A DNA stretch of 64,000 nucleotides from Zanthoxylum bungeanum (GCA_019454045.1 SKCR01023744.1:1-64000); one strand, 5' to 3'; shown: positions 1-10,566, counted from the first letter of the stretch. Notes: a model not told the origin generated them from the sequence alone. A program made the numbers and translations.

Positions 1-106
1 TCATCCAATTCACCATTTAAAAATATCGTCTACACATCCATTTGATGTATTTCAAGACCAAATATAACTACTATAGCTATAAGCATTCTTATTGAAGTGA
101 TATAGG

Positions 107-349
107 TCACTGATGAATATGCATCAAAGTAATCACAACCTTTTTATGTTTATAATATTTTATGACAAGTCTTGCTCTATACTTATCTATTGATTCATAT
201 GGTTTCATCTTTCGTTTGAAAATCCATTTATAACACAGTGGTTTAAAACTTGGAGGAAGATCAACCAACTCCCAAGTATGGTTTTGAAGGATAGAATCAG
301 TCTCACTATTGATAGTCTTTTTCCACAAAGGTGTCTCCAAAGAAGACAT
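107..349 (-). pseudogene. copia reverse transcriptase, N-terminal fragment
   Basis: The 80 codons read like the start of a copia reverse transcriptase: a W-K-x-I-x-S-E-x-x-S-I-x-x-N-x-T-W stretch, then LVDLPP, then a KWIFKRK block and KYRARLV. These are the conserved residues before the first catalytic block. The frame then degenerates towards position 1, and the catalytic YVDD block, if it survives, lies outside the window. It is a fragment of the surrounding pol remnant, not a separate gene. Confidence 0.8.
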
Positions 350-753
350 TGGTTATTTATAGCTTTGAGGCTCATTTTCTAATAAGTATGTTAGAAAATC
401 ATGTTTAAATGACTTACACGTTCTTGCTCTTTTGCTACGTGCGGTTCATCTTCCTCAGTATTTTCATGTTGATCTGATTCTTGGTTAGCAGTATTAATAA
501 TTCTTTTGGGAGACTATATTCTTTGTTTTCCTTTACAAGGAAATGTCTCTTCAAAGAATATCGCTTTCATTGAATCAATTATCATATTTGAATTGATATT
601 GTGAATTCTGGACTTGTATACCACGAATCGATATGTACTATTGTTATGTGCTTATCCAATGAATATATAGTCAACAGTTTTTAGTCATATTCTCACCTTA
701 TTAGGTTTAGGAACCATCACTTTGGTGAGAAGGTTCATGATCTTTTTCAAAAT

Positions 754-1354
754 TCATATGGTGTATTGTCTAGTCTTTTGTGAGGTAACATGTTCAGAAC
801 ATCGTTCACTGAAAGCAAAGCTTCCCCCATAATTTCTAGGGTAAACCAGAGTTGTCAACATGGTATTCATCATTTCCTTCAACGTTCGATTTTTTCGTTC
901 TATAATTCGGCGAATAAGAAGTAATAGTTTCATGAATAATTCCGTGAGTGGATTAATATTCACCAAATGGTGATACATATTCACCTCTCATATCACTCCT
1001 GATTCTTTTGATTTTCTTGCCAAGTTGATTTTCAACTTCGTACTTATAGTGTATAAAGCTCTCAATAGCTTCATCTTTGCTCCTCAACAAATACATATAA
1101 CAGAATCTTGTGTTATGATCGATAAAAGTGAAAAAGTACTTGTTACTGCCTCTAGTTTGCACAACATTCATATCACACACATCAGTGTGTATAAGTTCCA
1201 AAGGTTCGGAACTTTGTTCTATGGAATGAAACGATTGTCTATTCATTTTTGCTTTAACATATGCTTTATATTTATTTTGGTTATCTATTGTAAATTTAGG
1301 TAAAAGGTCCATGTTAATTAATTTATGCATTATATCATAATTAACAATCCTCAA
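754..1354 (-). pseudogene. copia integrase core, broken
   Basis: Two overlapping minus frames together cover the integrase catalytic core. The upstream frame (953-1354) holds LIHTDVCDM, with the first catalytic Asp, then a YFFTFIDH block and the second Asp in IRSDMRGEY. A shift near 970 moves the frame, and ERKNRTLKEMMNTML follows, the segment after the catalytic Glu in this family. Integrase would join element cDNA to host DNA in the nucleus. The frameshift makes this a pseudogene. Confidence 0.85.
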
Positions 1355-1363
1355 CCTACCATG

Positions 1364-1672
1364 TCAAATATTTTGTGACTCAATAATATAAGCAGAAGAT
1401 ATAGCTTTATTTTTATTAGTACTGTTTCGATTGACAGTCATTATATTGAACTTGAAAAAGCCATCAGTGAGGTATCCTTTTCCCACATATACATCGTTTT
1501 TGAACAGTAAAAACTTGTCAGAAACAAATACAAGCTTAAAACCATTCTTACTAAGTAGTGAACCCGAAACCAAGTTCTTCTGAATATCAGGAACATGCAA
1601 AACATTCTTCAATGTAAAAGTGATAAAGTAATTTTTACCGCCTCTAGTTTGCCCAATATTCATATCACACAC
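1364..1672 (-). pseudogene. copia pre-integrase segment, copy 1
   Basis: The frame contains LKNVLHVPDIQKNLVSGSLL followed by GFKLVFVSDKF and a VGKGYLTDGFFKFN block. This is the segment between the protease Asp motif and the integrase zinc finger of copia polyproteins. It lies directly before the integrase core in reading order and ends in IIESQNI just before it. It is one half of a tandem duplication; the other half is at 1846-2019. Confidence 0.8.
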
Positions 1673-1845
1673 ATTGGTGTCTATAAGTTCCCTAGGTTAA
1701 GAACTTCATTCTATGGAATGAAATGATGTTCTATTCTTTTTTGCTTCAACACATGCTTCACATTTATTTTGGTTATCTATTGTAAATTTAGGTAAAAGGT
1801 CTATGTTAATTAATTTATGCATTGTGTCGATTGACAGTCATTACT

Positions 1846-2019
1846 TTAAACTTGAAAAAGGCTCTTGGTAAGGTATCCTTTTCCAATATAAACATCAGTT
1901 TTGGACAGTGCAAACTTGTCAGAAATAAATACAAGCTTAAAACCATTTTTGCTAAGTAATGAGCCCAAAACTAAGTTCTTATGAATATCAGGAACATTCA
2001 AAACATTCTTCAATGTAAG
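1846..2019 (-). pseudogene. copia pre-integrase segment, duplicated copy 2
   Basis: This frame repeats the preceding segment almost residue for residue (LKNVLNVPDIHKNLVLGSLL, then GFKLVFISDKF). It is a second copy in the same orientation, so the pol remnant contains the domain twice. No known copia protein has two such segments, so this is a rearrangement after insertion or a chimaera made during reverse transcription. Confidence 0.75.
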
Positions 2020-2956
2020 TGTTAGGATTAGTGCTTGGAGTGCCAATCCAGATCGTATTCATGTCTGATTCATGAATATAAACAATTCATTTTTCCATAA
2101 TATTACTTATTTATGTAGAACCTCTTGTTTTTATATACATATTGGGAAACATCACTATAAGTTTTATATTCTCAAATAAAGTTCCTGATCAAAATTTACC
2201 AACATAGGTCGGTTTGTTAAATCCATTGAGACCAATACATGTCATATATCGAGACTTGGTTTGTGGTTTATCCCAATGAACCATGAGTCTTAGGAGACTC
2301 ATATAGACATATAGGTGTTATATTGGATAGACACTGAATGACTCACCAAAGATTCTTAATAAATGGTACATCAATGTTATAAGAATCTTCTCTTGTTGAG
2401 TAACATAGTGATCTTTTGACTTGAGATACCAATATGGATATATGAGATATCCTGAACACTTTGATGGCAATCATATCACCAATCAATTTAGGTCAGACCT
2501 CCGCCTATTCCTTGGGTGTGGATTGATTCTCATGATATCCTATGCATATCAAGATAGGATCTATCAGTTCAATGTACAAAACATAGGTATTTTAATATGA
2601 GATTAGCAATTGGTTAAATCCAAGGGCCTATGGTACACTATAGAAGTAAGTTCTAAATGTTATTTAAAAGATTTCTAATAGAATCGTCGATGAGATTATA
2701 CCTATAGAGATTTGACCTTTTTTTTTCTTTTTAATCTATATCTCTGTGATAATCTGGATACCTGTGACGGAAAGATAATACGTATGCGATGACCTTCACC
2801 TGTATGGTTCAGCAAGTTTATCCTTGGTCGTCATAATTTACGGATGGATAGATTATGAACACGAGATTAGATTTCATGATGGATATGCCTGAATCTAGAG
2901 AGTCTCACTAATGAAACATACTCATAGAGCACTAAGGAAATATTTATAAATAATAT
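2020..2956. other. unassigned, possible LTR fragment
   Basis: No gene is seen. The stretch starts with TGTTAGG, the way several copia LTRs in this window start when read on the strand opposite to their transcription. It abruptly interrupts the copia remnant and ends where the C1 LTR begins. An LTR fragment truncated by C1 fits, but no partner LTR or target duplication is visible. Confidence 0.35.
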
Positions 2957-3305
2957 TGTAACATCGTCGATCTGGAAGATGTTACTAGCATGGAATAGGC
3001 CATACTATTTCCCCTAAGCTTCTGACTTTTGACTGTGAACAATACTGATAATCTTTTCAAATGTAATCTCTCATATGGAACCAATGCCCGATACTATGAC
3101 ATAATACAAAATAGTTCACATACGATTAAATATACAAACATCAACTATCTCAAAGATTCTATCCATGAATACTTATAAACATCTTACTTAACTCGACTGA
3201 CTCAAACTTTGACTAGTGGACTAAGACCATTTGGTGACTGTCATCGGTATATGTCCTCCCGAGCTTGTCCTCCGGGAATACCTACAAAATAAATAAACTA
3301 GGAGT

Positions 3306-3325
3306 GGGGGGGGGGGGGGGGGGGG
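3306..3325 (+). repeat. G20 homopolymer
   Basis: Twenty consecutive G residues lie in C1, where the D LTRs have only a short G run at the corresponding place (21264-21268). It is a local slippage expansion or a sequencing artefact. Confidence 0.9.
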
Positions 3326-3550
3326 TTAGATCGTTGTACGATTTAAGTGATTGGACTATAAAACTGAATACTGTAATAAAATCATTTGGTTCTGAAATCA
3401 AAGTCTAGAAATAACTTTATCTGAAAACTCTTTCTCTGAAAAGTTCATCTGAAATCTCTTTAATAAAACTTATCTTTCTAAAGTCTGCTTTCTGAAAACT
3501 GTTTCTAAAATTTGGTCTCAATGAACTTAGCTGTAACTGAAAAACTTGAC

Positions 3551-3693
3551 GTATGAGGGCATTACATATCGCTATCCCCCCATACTCCTAATTGTAGCCA
3601 GCAGGGCAAATCCATGACTTTGGGGAATTACGTATCGCTGTCCCCAAAAACATACCACTACTATCTCTGAATATGGTGGTCTTGGGGGCGTTA
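3551..3693. repeat. hairpin array in LTR C1, left part
   Basis: There are two complete inverted-repeat units (3551-3585, 3619-3648) and the left half of a third (3681-3693). Each has a near-constant centre related to GCGTTACGTATCGCCGT, and outer arms that differ between units but pair within a unit: GTATGAGGG with CCCCCCATAC, then TTTGGGG with CCCCAAA. Copia-1 landed inside the third unit. Confidence 0.75.
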
Positions 3694-4779
3694 TGTTGGA
3701 CAGTTATGACCCATATCGTCACTATTTGTACAGATCATGGTGTTGTTGTACAAATTAACTATGTGACAAAGGAGATTGCTCGCTTATTGTTTGTGATTAG
3801 ATCACCAAGATGTATAAATGATAGGAGGTCCTTATGATTTGTTCCTTGATTGAGAATGATATGAGACAGTATCAGTCTACGAAGGATAAATCATTAAATA
3901 TCCCTAGTCAGAGTATTATCGAGATTGGACATCGATAATACGTAATAGAATAGTATTTCACTTATGCGCGTTATGAGGGCATAACGACATAGTTCTCATA
4001 TATTTGGGTATAGGATACTCATGCAAGTGTAATATGAGGTTGTGTTTTACCGATGGTACGGAAAACAGCTTCGCTCTGGATAGACCCCCTCGAAATTCCA
4101 TTGGTAGTATGACTATGTGTCTATGGAAATCCGAAATCAGGGTAGGTGTATATGGTCTTAACTTGAGACTTGCACCACTAATACTTGCGACAATCAATGT
4201 ACTTTGGTTTTGGTCGTCTAGGGCTTTAACAGGTTCTGTGTACGCCTCTACTAGGTATATTGAGAATCGTAGTGTATTAGGTGTGATGTCAAGACGGAAA
4301 TATCACTCTAGTCATATGGAGATGATGATCGCGCAGGGATACAGAACTGGTTCTCTAAAAAGTTTACAATCGTCGGGATAATATGACTTGGTCATGATTA
4401 TCTGATACTAAAGAGACTAGTTGCTTGTCATCCGATATATGCTTCGTACGGGGCAGACACTGGACCAGCCCCAGGCCTTGCATGTGATCATCCGGTATTG
4501 GATCGAAATATGCAATACTACGTATACTACGCCTGATGCAGATCACTATATTCCTATAAGGATATTTCTGGAGAATTGGGTAGGCATTGCGCTTTGCTAG
4601 AAGCCAATATTGTCTTGTAAATCGGTAAAACGTCGTACTTGGTACGTACGTGATCGTATAGTCCGACAACCATATCTACTGCCAGCATATCCGGGGATCT
4701 CATGGGTCGCTTCCCGAAAATTCACCGATGACGTATGACTCGTACTTTATTAATCTGGGTTTAATTAGATGAGAGAGAA

Positions 4780-5025
4780 AATTAATCTAGGATTAATTGC
4801 GGAGATATTTTATCTGGGATAAAATATCATTTAAAGAGAGAGAACGATTAATTTAGAATTAATCGGTAAATTAATATATTTGATATATTAAACGAAATTA
4901 GATTTCGACACGGAATTGAAATTAGATTTTAATTCGGGCGAACGAATTAATTTGGAATTAATTCGTTAGCGACGTAAATAGTAATTATGCTTGGTATGTT
5001 TATTTAATTAAATTAGATTTAATTA
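4780..5025. repeat. palindrome ladder with TRG spacers
   Basis: Eight successive palindromes sit in 246 bases. Each has a 3-base spacer TAG, TGG or TTG between arms: AATTAATC/GATTAATT (4780), GATATTTTATC/GATAAAATATC (4804), CGATTAATT/AATTAATCG (4845), TTAATATAT/ATATATTAA (4871), CGAAAT/ATTTCG (4893), GAATTGAAAT/ATTTTAATTC (4913), ACGAATTAATT/AATTAATTCGT (4942) and TAATTAAAT/ATTTAATTA (5005). Equivalent ladders lie near 14650-14925, 37955-38245, 45605-45835, 46620-46920 (minus), 54525-54790 (minus) and 62870-63130. Confidence 0.9.
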
Positions 5026-5117
5026 CGATGCAATGAAAAATTCGTTAATTTGGAATTAGCGAACCCGAGCCCGTGATTATTTGCGAGCGTATTCGCATTT
5101 CGAATTCGAGTGCGGCA

Positions 5118-5256
5118 CGTAGGTCAAATCAAGCGTCAAATCATTAGTAGCATCAAGCGTCAAATCACTAGTCACTTCAAGCGTCAAATCACTTGTCACT
5201 TTGAGTGATGTGACTTGACAACTTGAGTGATGTGATTTGACACTTGAATGATAGGA
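5118..5256. repeat. LTR minisatellite (TCAAGCGTCAAATCA units)
   Basis: Several direct copies of a roughly 20-25 base unit containing TCAAGCGTCAAATCA are followed by inverted relatives of the type TTGAGTGATGTGACTTGAC. The related LTRs repeat the pattern (14990-15115, 46395-46545 inverted, 54340-54455 inverted, 63200-63345). The apparent repetitive peptide on the minus strand is a by-product. Confidence 0.8.
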
Positions 5257-5765
5257 ATAGTGATGCAAGTGGTTGAAGCCTTAAAGGCTTGACCAAATTC
5301 ATGGTAAATGAATTTGAAATTCACATTTGTGTATAAGATACACAAATTAGAAACCAACCTCATTTCTCATCTCTTTATCATCTCTCTCTCTTTCCTTTTC
5401 TTTCTTTATTATTCACGCCCAAAGTGGGCTGCTGGTATGCTCATTACAGTGAGCAGTAAGAGAAGAAATGGAATGATTTTGTTGCAAAATTAAGGTGCTA
5501 GCACACTCTGGAGTTTTCCGTAGGTGATAGGGAAACCCACCCGCGAGCTTGGAACCATTTCACGCGAGCTTGGAGCTTGGATCAAAGCTGAATCTTGGAG
5601 AGGAAAGTAGTCCACTACCGTGAATTGCAGTGGGCAGAAAAATATTTTTTGTTCATTGTCGCATCTCTCAACCGATCGATGTAAGTATTCCGCAACTTTC
5701 TCGATTTGTATTCGCACTTATTTCTTACTTTGTATTCGATCCTCGGGACCGTAGAGCTCCAACAA

Positions 5766-5778
5766 TTGGTATAAGAGC
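5766..5778 (+). other. Copia-1 primer binding site
   Basis: TTGGTATAAGAGC starts two bases after the LTR. It differs by one base from the usual plant site TTGGTATCAGAGC, complementary to the 3' end of initiator methionine tRNA. Confidence 0.85.
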
Positions 5779-8106
5779 GATTGAAAAGCATGAAATTAAT
5801 TAGGGCTTAAAATTTAGGCAAATTGTGTTTGAGCATGTTTCAATGAAATTGGATGAATTAGTATGCTTAAATTTGTTTTAATTGAAGATTGATTGGATCA
5901 ATTTGTTGAAAAATTATTTGGAACATTTTCCCCAAATTTCTTGTGTTGGCCGAATGGTTGGGTGCCCTAAATGTCTTGGAATTTTTGATTTTTGATCATT
6001 GGATGTATTGGAAATCAATCGGGACTGTGGATTTAATGTTGATTTGGATTTAATCGGATTGAATTCGAATCGGACATAAAATACCCCACATGGCCGAGAC
6101 TTATATGCATGTAATTGGGTTTGATTTTTCATCAATGTGTTGGACATGTGATAATGATGATGAACATGATTAATTAGGCTAATCAATGTTTTAGAAATGT
6201 TGATTTATGTGATTAATCATGTTATAAACCTTGGTAATTAATTTGGAAATTTGGAATTTGTAATTTAATTATATTGGGCCTAATTTTGGAAATGGACTTT
6301 TAAAGTCGTAAATGGGCTTATTGGGCTTGGTTGTAATAAGTTGGGTTTAGGCTAAATTGGTTGGATCCAATTAGGCCCAAAACCACTTCCGTTAAGCCCA
6401 AATGCGATTAATGGACCTTTAACTTTAATTGGGCCTAAATTGGTTTCAAAGGCATATAAGGGTGATTCCTTTAATGGGCTTTAGTCTTTGGGTTTGACCC
6501 ATGTTGACCAAAAGCCCATGCCTTAAGAAATTAATTGAAAGCCCATTGGACTTTAATGAAATTGACGTTGGACGTTAATCGGGCTTTGAGACCCGTAACG
6601 ATTAAATTTGGAATTTAAGTCGTAAAGGTTCGTTGATAAAGTGTAGTGTTTAATTTGGAATTAAATAAAAGGATTAGTATTAAATACAAATTGAATTGGA
6701 TTTGATTATGTAGTTTAATTTAATTCAAGAATTAGAACTTTGAGTACTTATTCGCAAAACGATTTTGACTCGCACAAAATCAAATCGTTGTTTGAACATT
6801 GGATGGTCATTAATTATCAGATTAATTAATTTGATTAGATTGATTGATAACATGCTTGTGTGAATACATGGTTGCGATGCATGAATAATGTATATCGAAT
6901 GGATATTAGATGGGTGGGGCAATTTTAGAAATTATTGTAATAAATTTGGAATTTATTAATTGGACCTGCGTGTCCAGCCTTATTACCTCCTTATTCTTTG
7001 TATTCTCTTCTCACATATTCCCCTCAATGTAAATGAGGTTTCTTTATAAGTGTAGTGTAACGGGTAGAAGTAAAACATGTGCTAGAGGGAGAGAGAAATG
7101 GAGAGATTTGATGTAGGATCAATGTGTAAAGTATCTATCCGCATATCATTATTATTTATCATATGCGCTTTATTATGTGTTTAGAATGCATGTTTAAGGG
7201 TGTATGATGATAAGACTTTAACAAAGATAATAAATTGGTTGCCAATTTGCACCCGAAAAACCCTCACAAATATTAAGCGTTTTTCTTTCCATTGAGTGAT
7301 TCTCACTCAAGATCCAAGACTGGCATTGGCTTGTTGGCCAAAGTCAAGGCATTTGTCCGTCGATGTTGTGTTTGAATCACGAGAGCTTTGTTCCATATTG
7401 GTGTCTTGTCCAAGTTGTGGTTTGTTGGCCAAAGTCAAGACCACTTCTTGTCCATCGACATTGATTACGAAACTTTCCATGGTCAATGGGTCGCGCTTAA
7501 CTGGGATCACTAAGTTTGTTGTGCCAAAGCCAAGGCTTAGTTGATTCATAGGAAAAAGGTTAGGTAATATATTAGATATATTGGCAAATATAAGATATAT
7601 GTTTCGGACTTGGATGTCCCCCTATCGGATCTAGGAATTGGATGGGTTCCAATCGATCTTAAAGATCTACCTAGTTAATTATCATACAATTTGTTGGCCA
7701 AAGTCAAGATTGTGTGATATTTAACGGGATCCTAGCCCACTTGGAAACACGGTTTCTCGAGTACTCGACAGAGGGTTAGAGGCTCGCCGAAAAATAGTGG
7801 GAGGCAAGTATTAAATTTGTAATATTTGTTTAGTTACTTGCCATACGCGCTAAAATAAATATCATTCGTCAAATAAATTAAATGTTAGTTGGACTAATAT
7901 TTAAATCGTTGTTTTAATAAAACAGTTGAATTGTATTCAAACTAATTTAATAAATAGTTGATTTTATAATTGGATTATAGTAATCAATATAATTGAATTT
8001 AACCAATTAAAGTATAGTTGATTAATATAGTTGGACTATAATAATCATTATATTTAATAGTACCTAAATCATTGATTAAATAGTTGGACTATTAGAATCA
8101 AGATGA
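5779..8106 (+). other. Copia-1 untranslated leader
   Basis: These 2.3 kb have no convincing gene. A comparable leader follows the primer site in Copia-E (38690-40878) and precedes it on the minus strand in Copia-G (59161-61678), so it is a conserved part of the family. It holds further TGG-spaced palindromes (6602-6618, 6649-6665, 6939-6957) and a roughly 92-base repeat with a GGCCAAAGTCAAG core. The small antisense frame at 7307-7549 is not supported as a gene. Confidence 0.75.
7331..7708 (+). repeat. four-copy GGCCAAAGTCAAG leader repeat
   Basis: TTGTTGGCCAAAGTCAAG starts at 7331, 7422 and 7691, with a diverged copy at 7516 (TTGTTGTGCCAAAGCCAAG). Spacings are 91, 94 and 175 bases. Copia-E has four copies at 40183, 40274, 40368 and 40523, with the same first two spacings. 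Bases after each of the first two copies are also related (TTGTCC-TCGA), so the unit is about 92 bases long. Confidence 0.85.
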
Positions 8107-8549
8107 AATTTAAAGATTGACATTTAAAACATAATCCTAAGGAAAATGTATTTAAATGGTTTAATTTTCAAATTGGGAATAAATTTTAGGATAGTCATGG
8201 AAACTAATAAGTTACTTTATTTAATAAATTAACATATTAGGCCTAAGCCCGGAGTTGAGCAAATAGTAGAGCATGATCTTTGGAATATTCATGTGATGAT
8301 AACTTAAGTGCTTAATCCATTAAACTTGTCAAATAGACTCCTTAATTTCTTATTCAGAACTAAGGGTTAGATCCTTAAAGTATGATATTGAAATTGAAGG
8401 ATCTTTGTAAATCTATACTTAAATTTTAGAAGTACTGAATTGCAATGAGTAACTCTTGGAGAGTTAATGACTATTCCCAAAGAGATAAAGTCAAACTTTG
8501 CAATGAGGCAAGTAGCGCAAGGTGCACCATAATTCGATATTCTAGAAGG
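8107..8549 (+). pseudogene. Copia-1 gag, first part, decayed
   Basis: The stretch aligns with the readable gag of Copia-E: AGCCCGGAGTTGAGCAAAT is shared with 41023-41041, and AAAGATTGACATT with the start. Gag would form the virus-like particle that packages element RNA. Here the frame is full of stops. The gag is cut at 8550 by a solo LTR and resumes at 10567. Confidence 0.75.
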
Positions 8550-8554
8550 CCAAG

Positions 8555-10561
8555 TGTAGGCATTGCATTTTGCATATCAGCCCAATGACAAGTCTCGTAT
8601 GGGGCACTATCTCTTTAGTTGTGAAAGCCGTGGGAAGCGGACGTTGGAAGGGTAACATTGGAAAATGGAATTTTTGTTGGATTTTATCTAGTTGTTTGAC
8701 TTCGGTTGCTTGTTAGACTTCTATTTCAAAGCTTATCTTAGGCTCAAAACCCCATAAAACACTTACCAAACCCAAAACAAACCCAAAATACCCAAGCCTA
8801 CCCACAAACCAAAACCCACGCCCATTAGATCATCATTCACGCCCATGTCATCTCTAATTAGGTAAATGCACATTAAACACATGCTTAAATCTAGTAAAAT
8901 CCATTCCTAATTAGAAGAAATCTCATACATCCCTTTCCTAATCACAATTCAATCACAATCCTAAATTAGGAGATCTATTCCTTATGAGACACCAATTAGA
9001 ATAAATGTCACCATCAATAGAAATCCTATTTCTTGTCGTACAAGGATTGCCCTCATCCCTTTGCCTATAAAAAAGAACCCTTTACCACCCTTCACAACCC
9101 TAGCACACTTAACTCATATTCACGCCCAAGACACTCATTCAAGCTCCTCTTTGTGCGTCCAAAGCCTTCTCCAAAGCCCCCATTGCCGTGAACCCCATAT
9201 CCCACACCTTCACCATCTTTCATCTTCACGCCTAAGCCCTTACAAACTGCCCCCATTACCGCATCTTTAACCTACTACACAGCCCCTAAATCACGCCCAA
9301 GCCAACCTTAAAACAGCCCCAAACACTGCTTCAAAGTGCCGCAAAACAGCCCCACACACAACCCCTCAATTCACGCCCAAACCAAGCCTAAAACACTCAC
9401 TGCACTGCACCAAACTGCCGCACATTACAGCCCCTGACCTGATCAGTTTTGCCACACCTTTAGCCCTCCAAATAGTCCAGAAAACACCTAAAAACTGCAC
9501 ACACAAAAACTACACAAAGTCCCCCCTAAAACCCCTTAAAACCGCGAGCCAATTAGCCTTCAAAATCACCCAAAACAGTCCCCTAAATAACCAAAACAGT
9601 GACCTGAAATGTAGCAGTGAAACAGCAGCGAAACGGACCAAAAATAGCAGCCCGAACATCTAAACAATGAGGAAAGACGTTGAGTAAACAAATCGGAAAA
9701 GTAGCGGATCATTCACCCTTCAAACGGAAGTGTAACGCCCTTTCTTGAGACGACAAAAGAGGTTAAACCTGAGGGCACCTTTTCACTTATATCTTTCGTT
9801 TTATTTTATTTATTTTAAAAATATTATTGCATGAGAGTCGTTTGAGGCATGATGTGATTGTTGGATGAGCGGGATATGTGTTCCCTTTTGTGGTATATCG
9901 TATGGAAACCTGGGCGTGAATTCCGTAACCGATTCCGAATGGACGGTACTGCGGTTTGTACTTGGGATACAACGCCATGTATCACTTAAGAGACACATAT
10001 TTCGTCTCATCCAAATTTATATTTGAGCATGTTATAGTTTGTAGGTTGTTTATTTATTATTTTAAGCATGATTTAATTTAGTTTTGTTATTTAATTTCAA
10101 AGCATAATTATGTTATTCTTTACGCATGTTATTTCGATTAGTTTATGTTTATGTTTGAATAGTAATTCGTTTATTTCGATTTAATGGTTCAATATGCGCA
10201 TCGTGTGATATCTTGTTTGTCGTTCAAAGACTTACTTTCAAGCATGTAAACTTAGAATATGATTTATTTAGCGAATGCATGTTAGATCTAAATGCCCTTG
10301 AGCATGATTATTGAGTAGACTCGGTTGATTCATTGCACCAATTATATCATCACAAGTGACATAAGTAAGAGACCATTCCAAACCCAACGGTTTGAGGTAT
10401 TCCTTTGCGAGGGGTGAGTGCGGCCTTAAATCTCATTTTCCCGGTTCACACCGGGTGGCGACTCCATGTTATTTCTTCAGTTTAGTTCCCCCGCGGACTA
10501 CTCCGTACTCCCGACTAGGCCGCGATCCTAGAACAGCATCGTCAACATTCTGTGTCCTACA
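8555..10561 (+). mobile_element. solo LTR of an unidentified family inside Copia-1 gag
   Basis: It starts TGTAGGCATTG and ends TGTCCTACA. The 6-base ends TGTAGG/CCTACA are inverted copies, and the 5-bp duplication CCAAG flanks it (8550-8554 and 10562-10566). Only one LTR and no internal domain remain, which indicates LTR-LTR recombination. A TATA box at 9066 gives the plus orientation. The C-rich middle and a GGTGGCGACTCC near the 3' end recall LTRs of Tat-like gypsy elements; that family call is weak. Confidence 0.88.
9066..9075 (+). promoter_or_regulatory. TATA box of the solo LTR
   Basis: TATAAAAAAG stands about 510 bases into the LTR, a usual U3/R position, and is followed by a C-rich, ATG-poor transcribed-type stretch. 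Confidence 0.55.
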
Positions 10562-10566
10562 CCAAG

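Larger units (their letters stand above)
1..2019 (-). mobile_element. Ty1/copia pol remnant (no LTR seen)
   Basis: Reading the minus strand from 2019 down to 1 gives, in copia order, a pre-integrase segment (twice), an integrase core, the integrase C-terminal side and the start of reverse transcriptase. The frames are broken by stops and shifts. The left end runs off the window and the right end meets a TGTTAGG sequence at 2020. The protein is unlike the four Angela-like copies further right and resembles Tork/Tnt1-like plant copia proteins, an assignment made from memory only. Confidence 0.85.
1129..2019 (-). repeat. tandem duplication inside the copia remnant
   Basis: Positions 1129-1617 and 1619-2019 are the same sequence in the same orientation, offset by about 490 bases. 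The second copy lacks roughly 90 bases found at 1332-1424 in the first. Both copies carry many private substitutions, so the duplication is old. Confidence 0.8.
2957..3693 (-). mobile_element. gypsy-type LTR C1, first piece
   Basis: It begins TGTAACATCG on the plus strand, as do the LTRs of element D (TGTAACATCC). It shares with them the segment around 3240-3350 (a GAGCTTGTCCTC-like block, then GGTTAGATCG). At 3689-3693 the sequence CGTTA is the target duplication of Copia-1, and the LTR resumes at 15641. The orientation is inferred from D, whose polypurine tract and primer site are visible. Confidence 0.75.
3694..5764 (+). mobile_element. Copia-1 5' LTR
   Basis: It runs from TGTTGGACAG to GAGCTCCAACA and matches 13651-15635 along its length with many substitutions and some indels. 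It is followed at once by a Met-type primer site. It contains the palindrome ladder (4780-5025) and a minisatellite (5118-5256). A TATAAG at 5332-5337 is the best core promoter candidate, at the place where the related LTR at 61794-63900 has TATATAAAG. Confidence 0.92.

Noticed and set aside
5077..5268. Repetitive peptide with TSDLTLEV-type repeats in the Copia-1 LTR
   Set aside because: It is a translation of the LTR minisatellite, antisense to the element, and changes length and frame in each LTR.
7307..7549. 80-codon antisense frame (SLGFGTTNLVIPVKR) also seen in Copia-G and, in part, Copia-E
   Set aside because: Conservation follows the leader DNA repeat. In Copia-G the repeat spacing is 90 and 93 instead of 91 and 94, which breaks the frame, and Copia-E has a stop in it.
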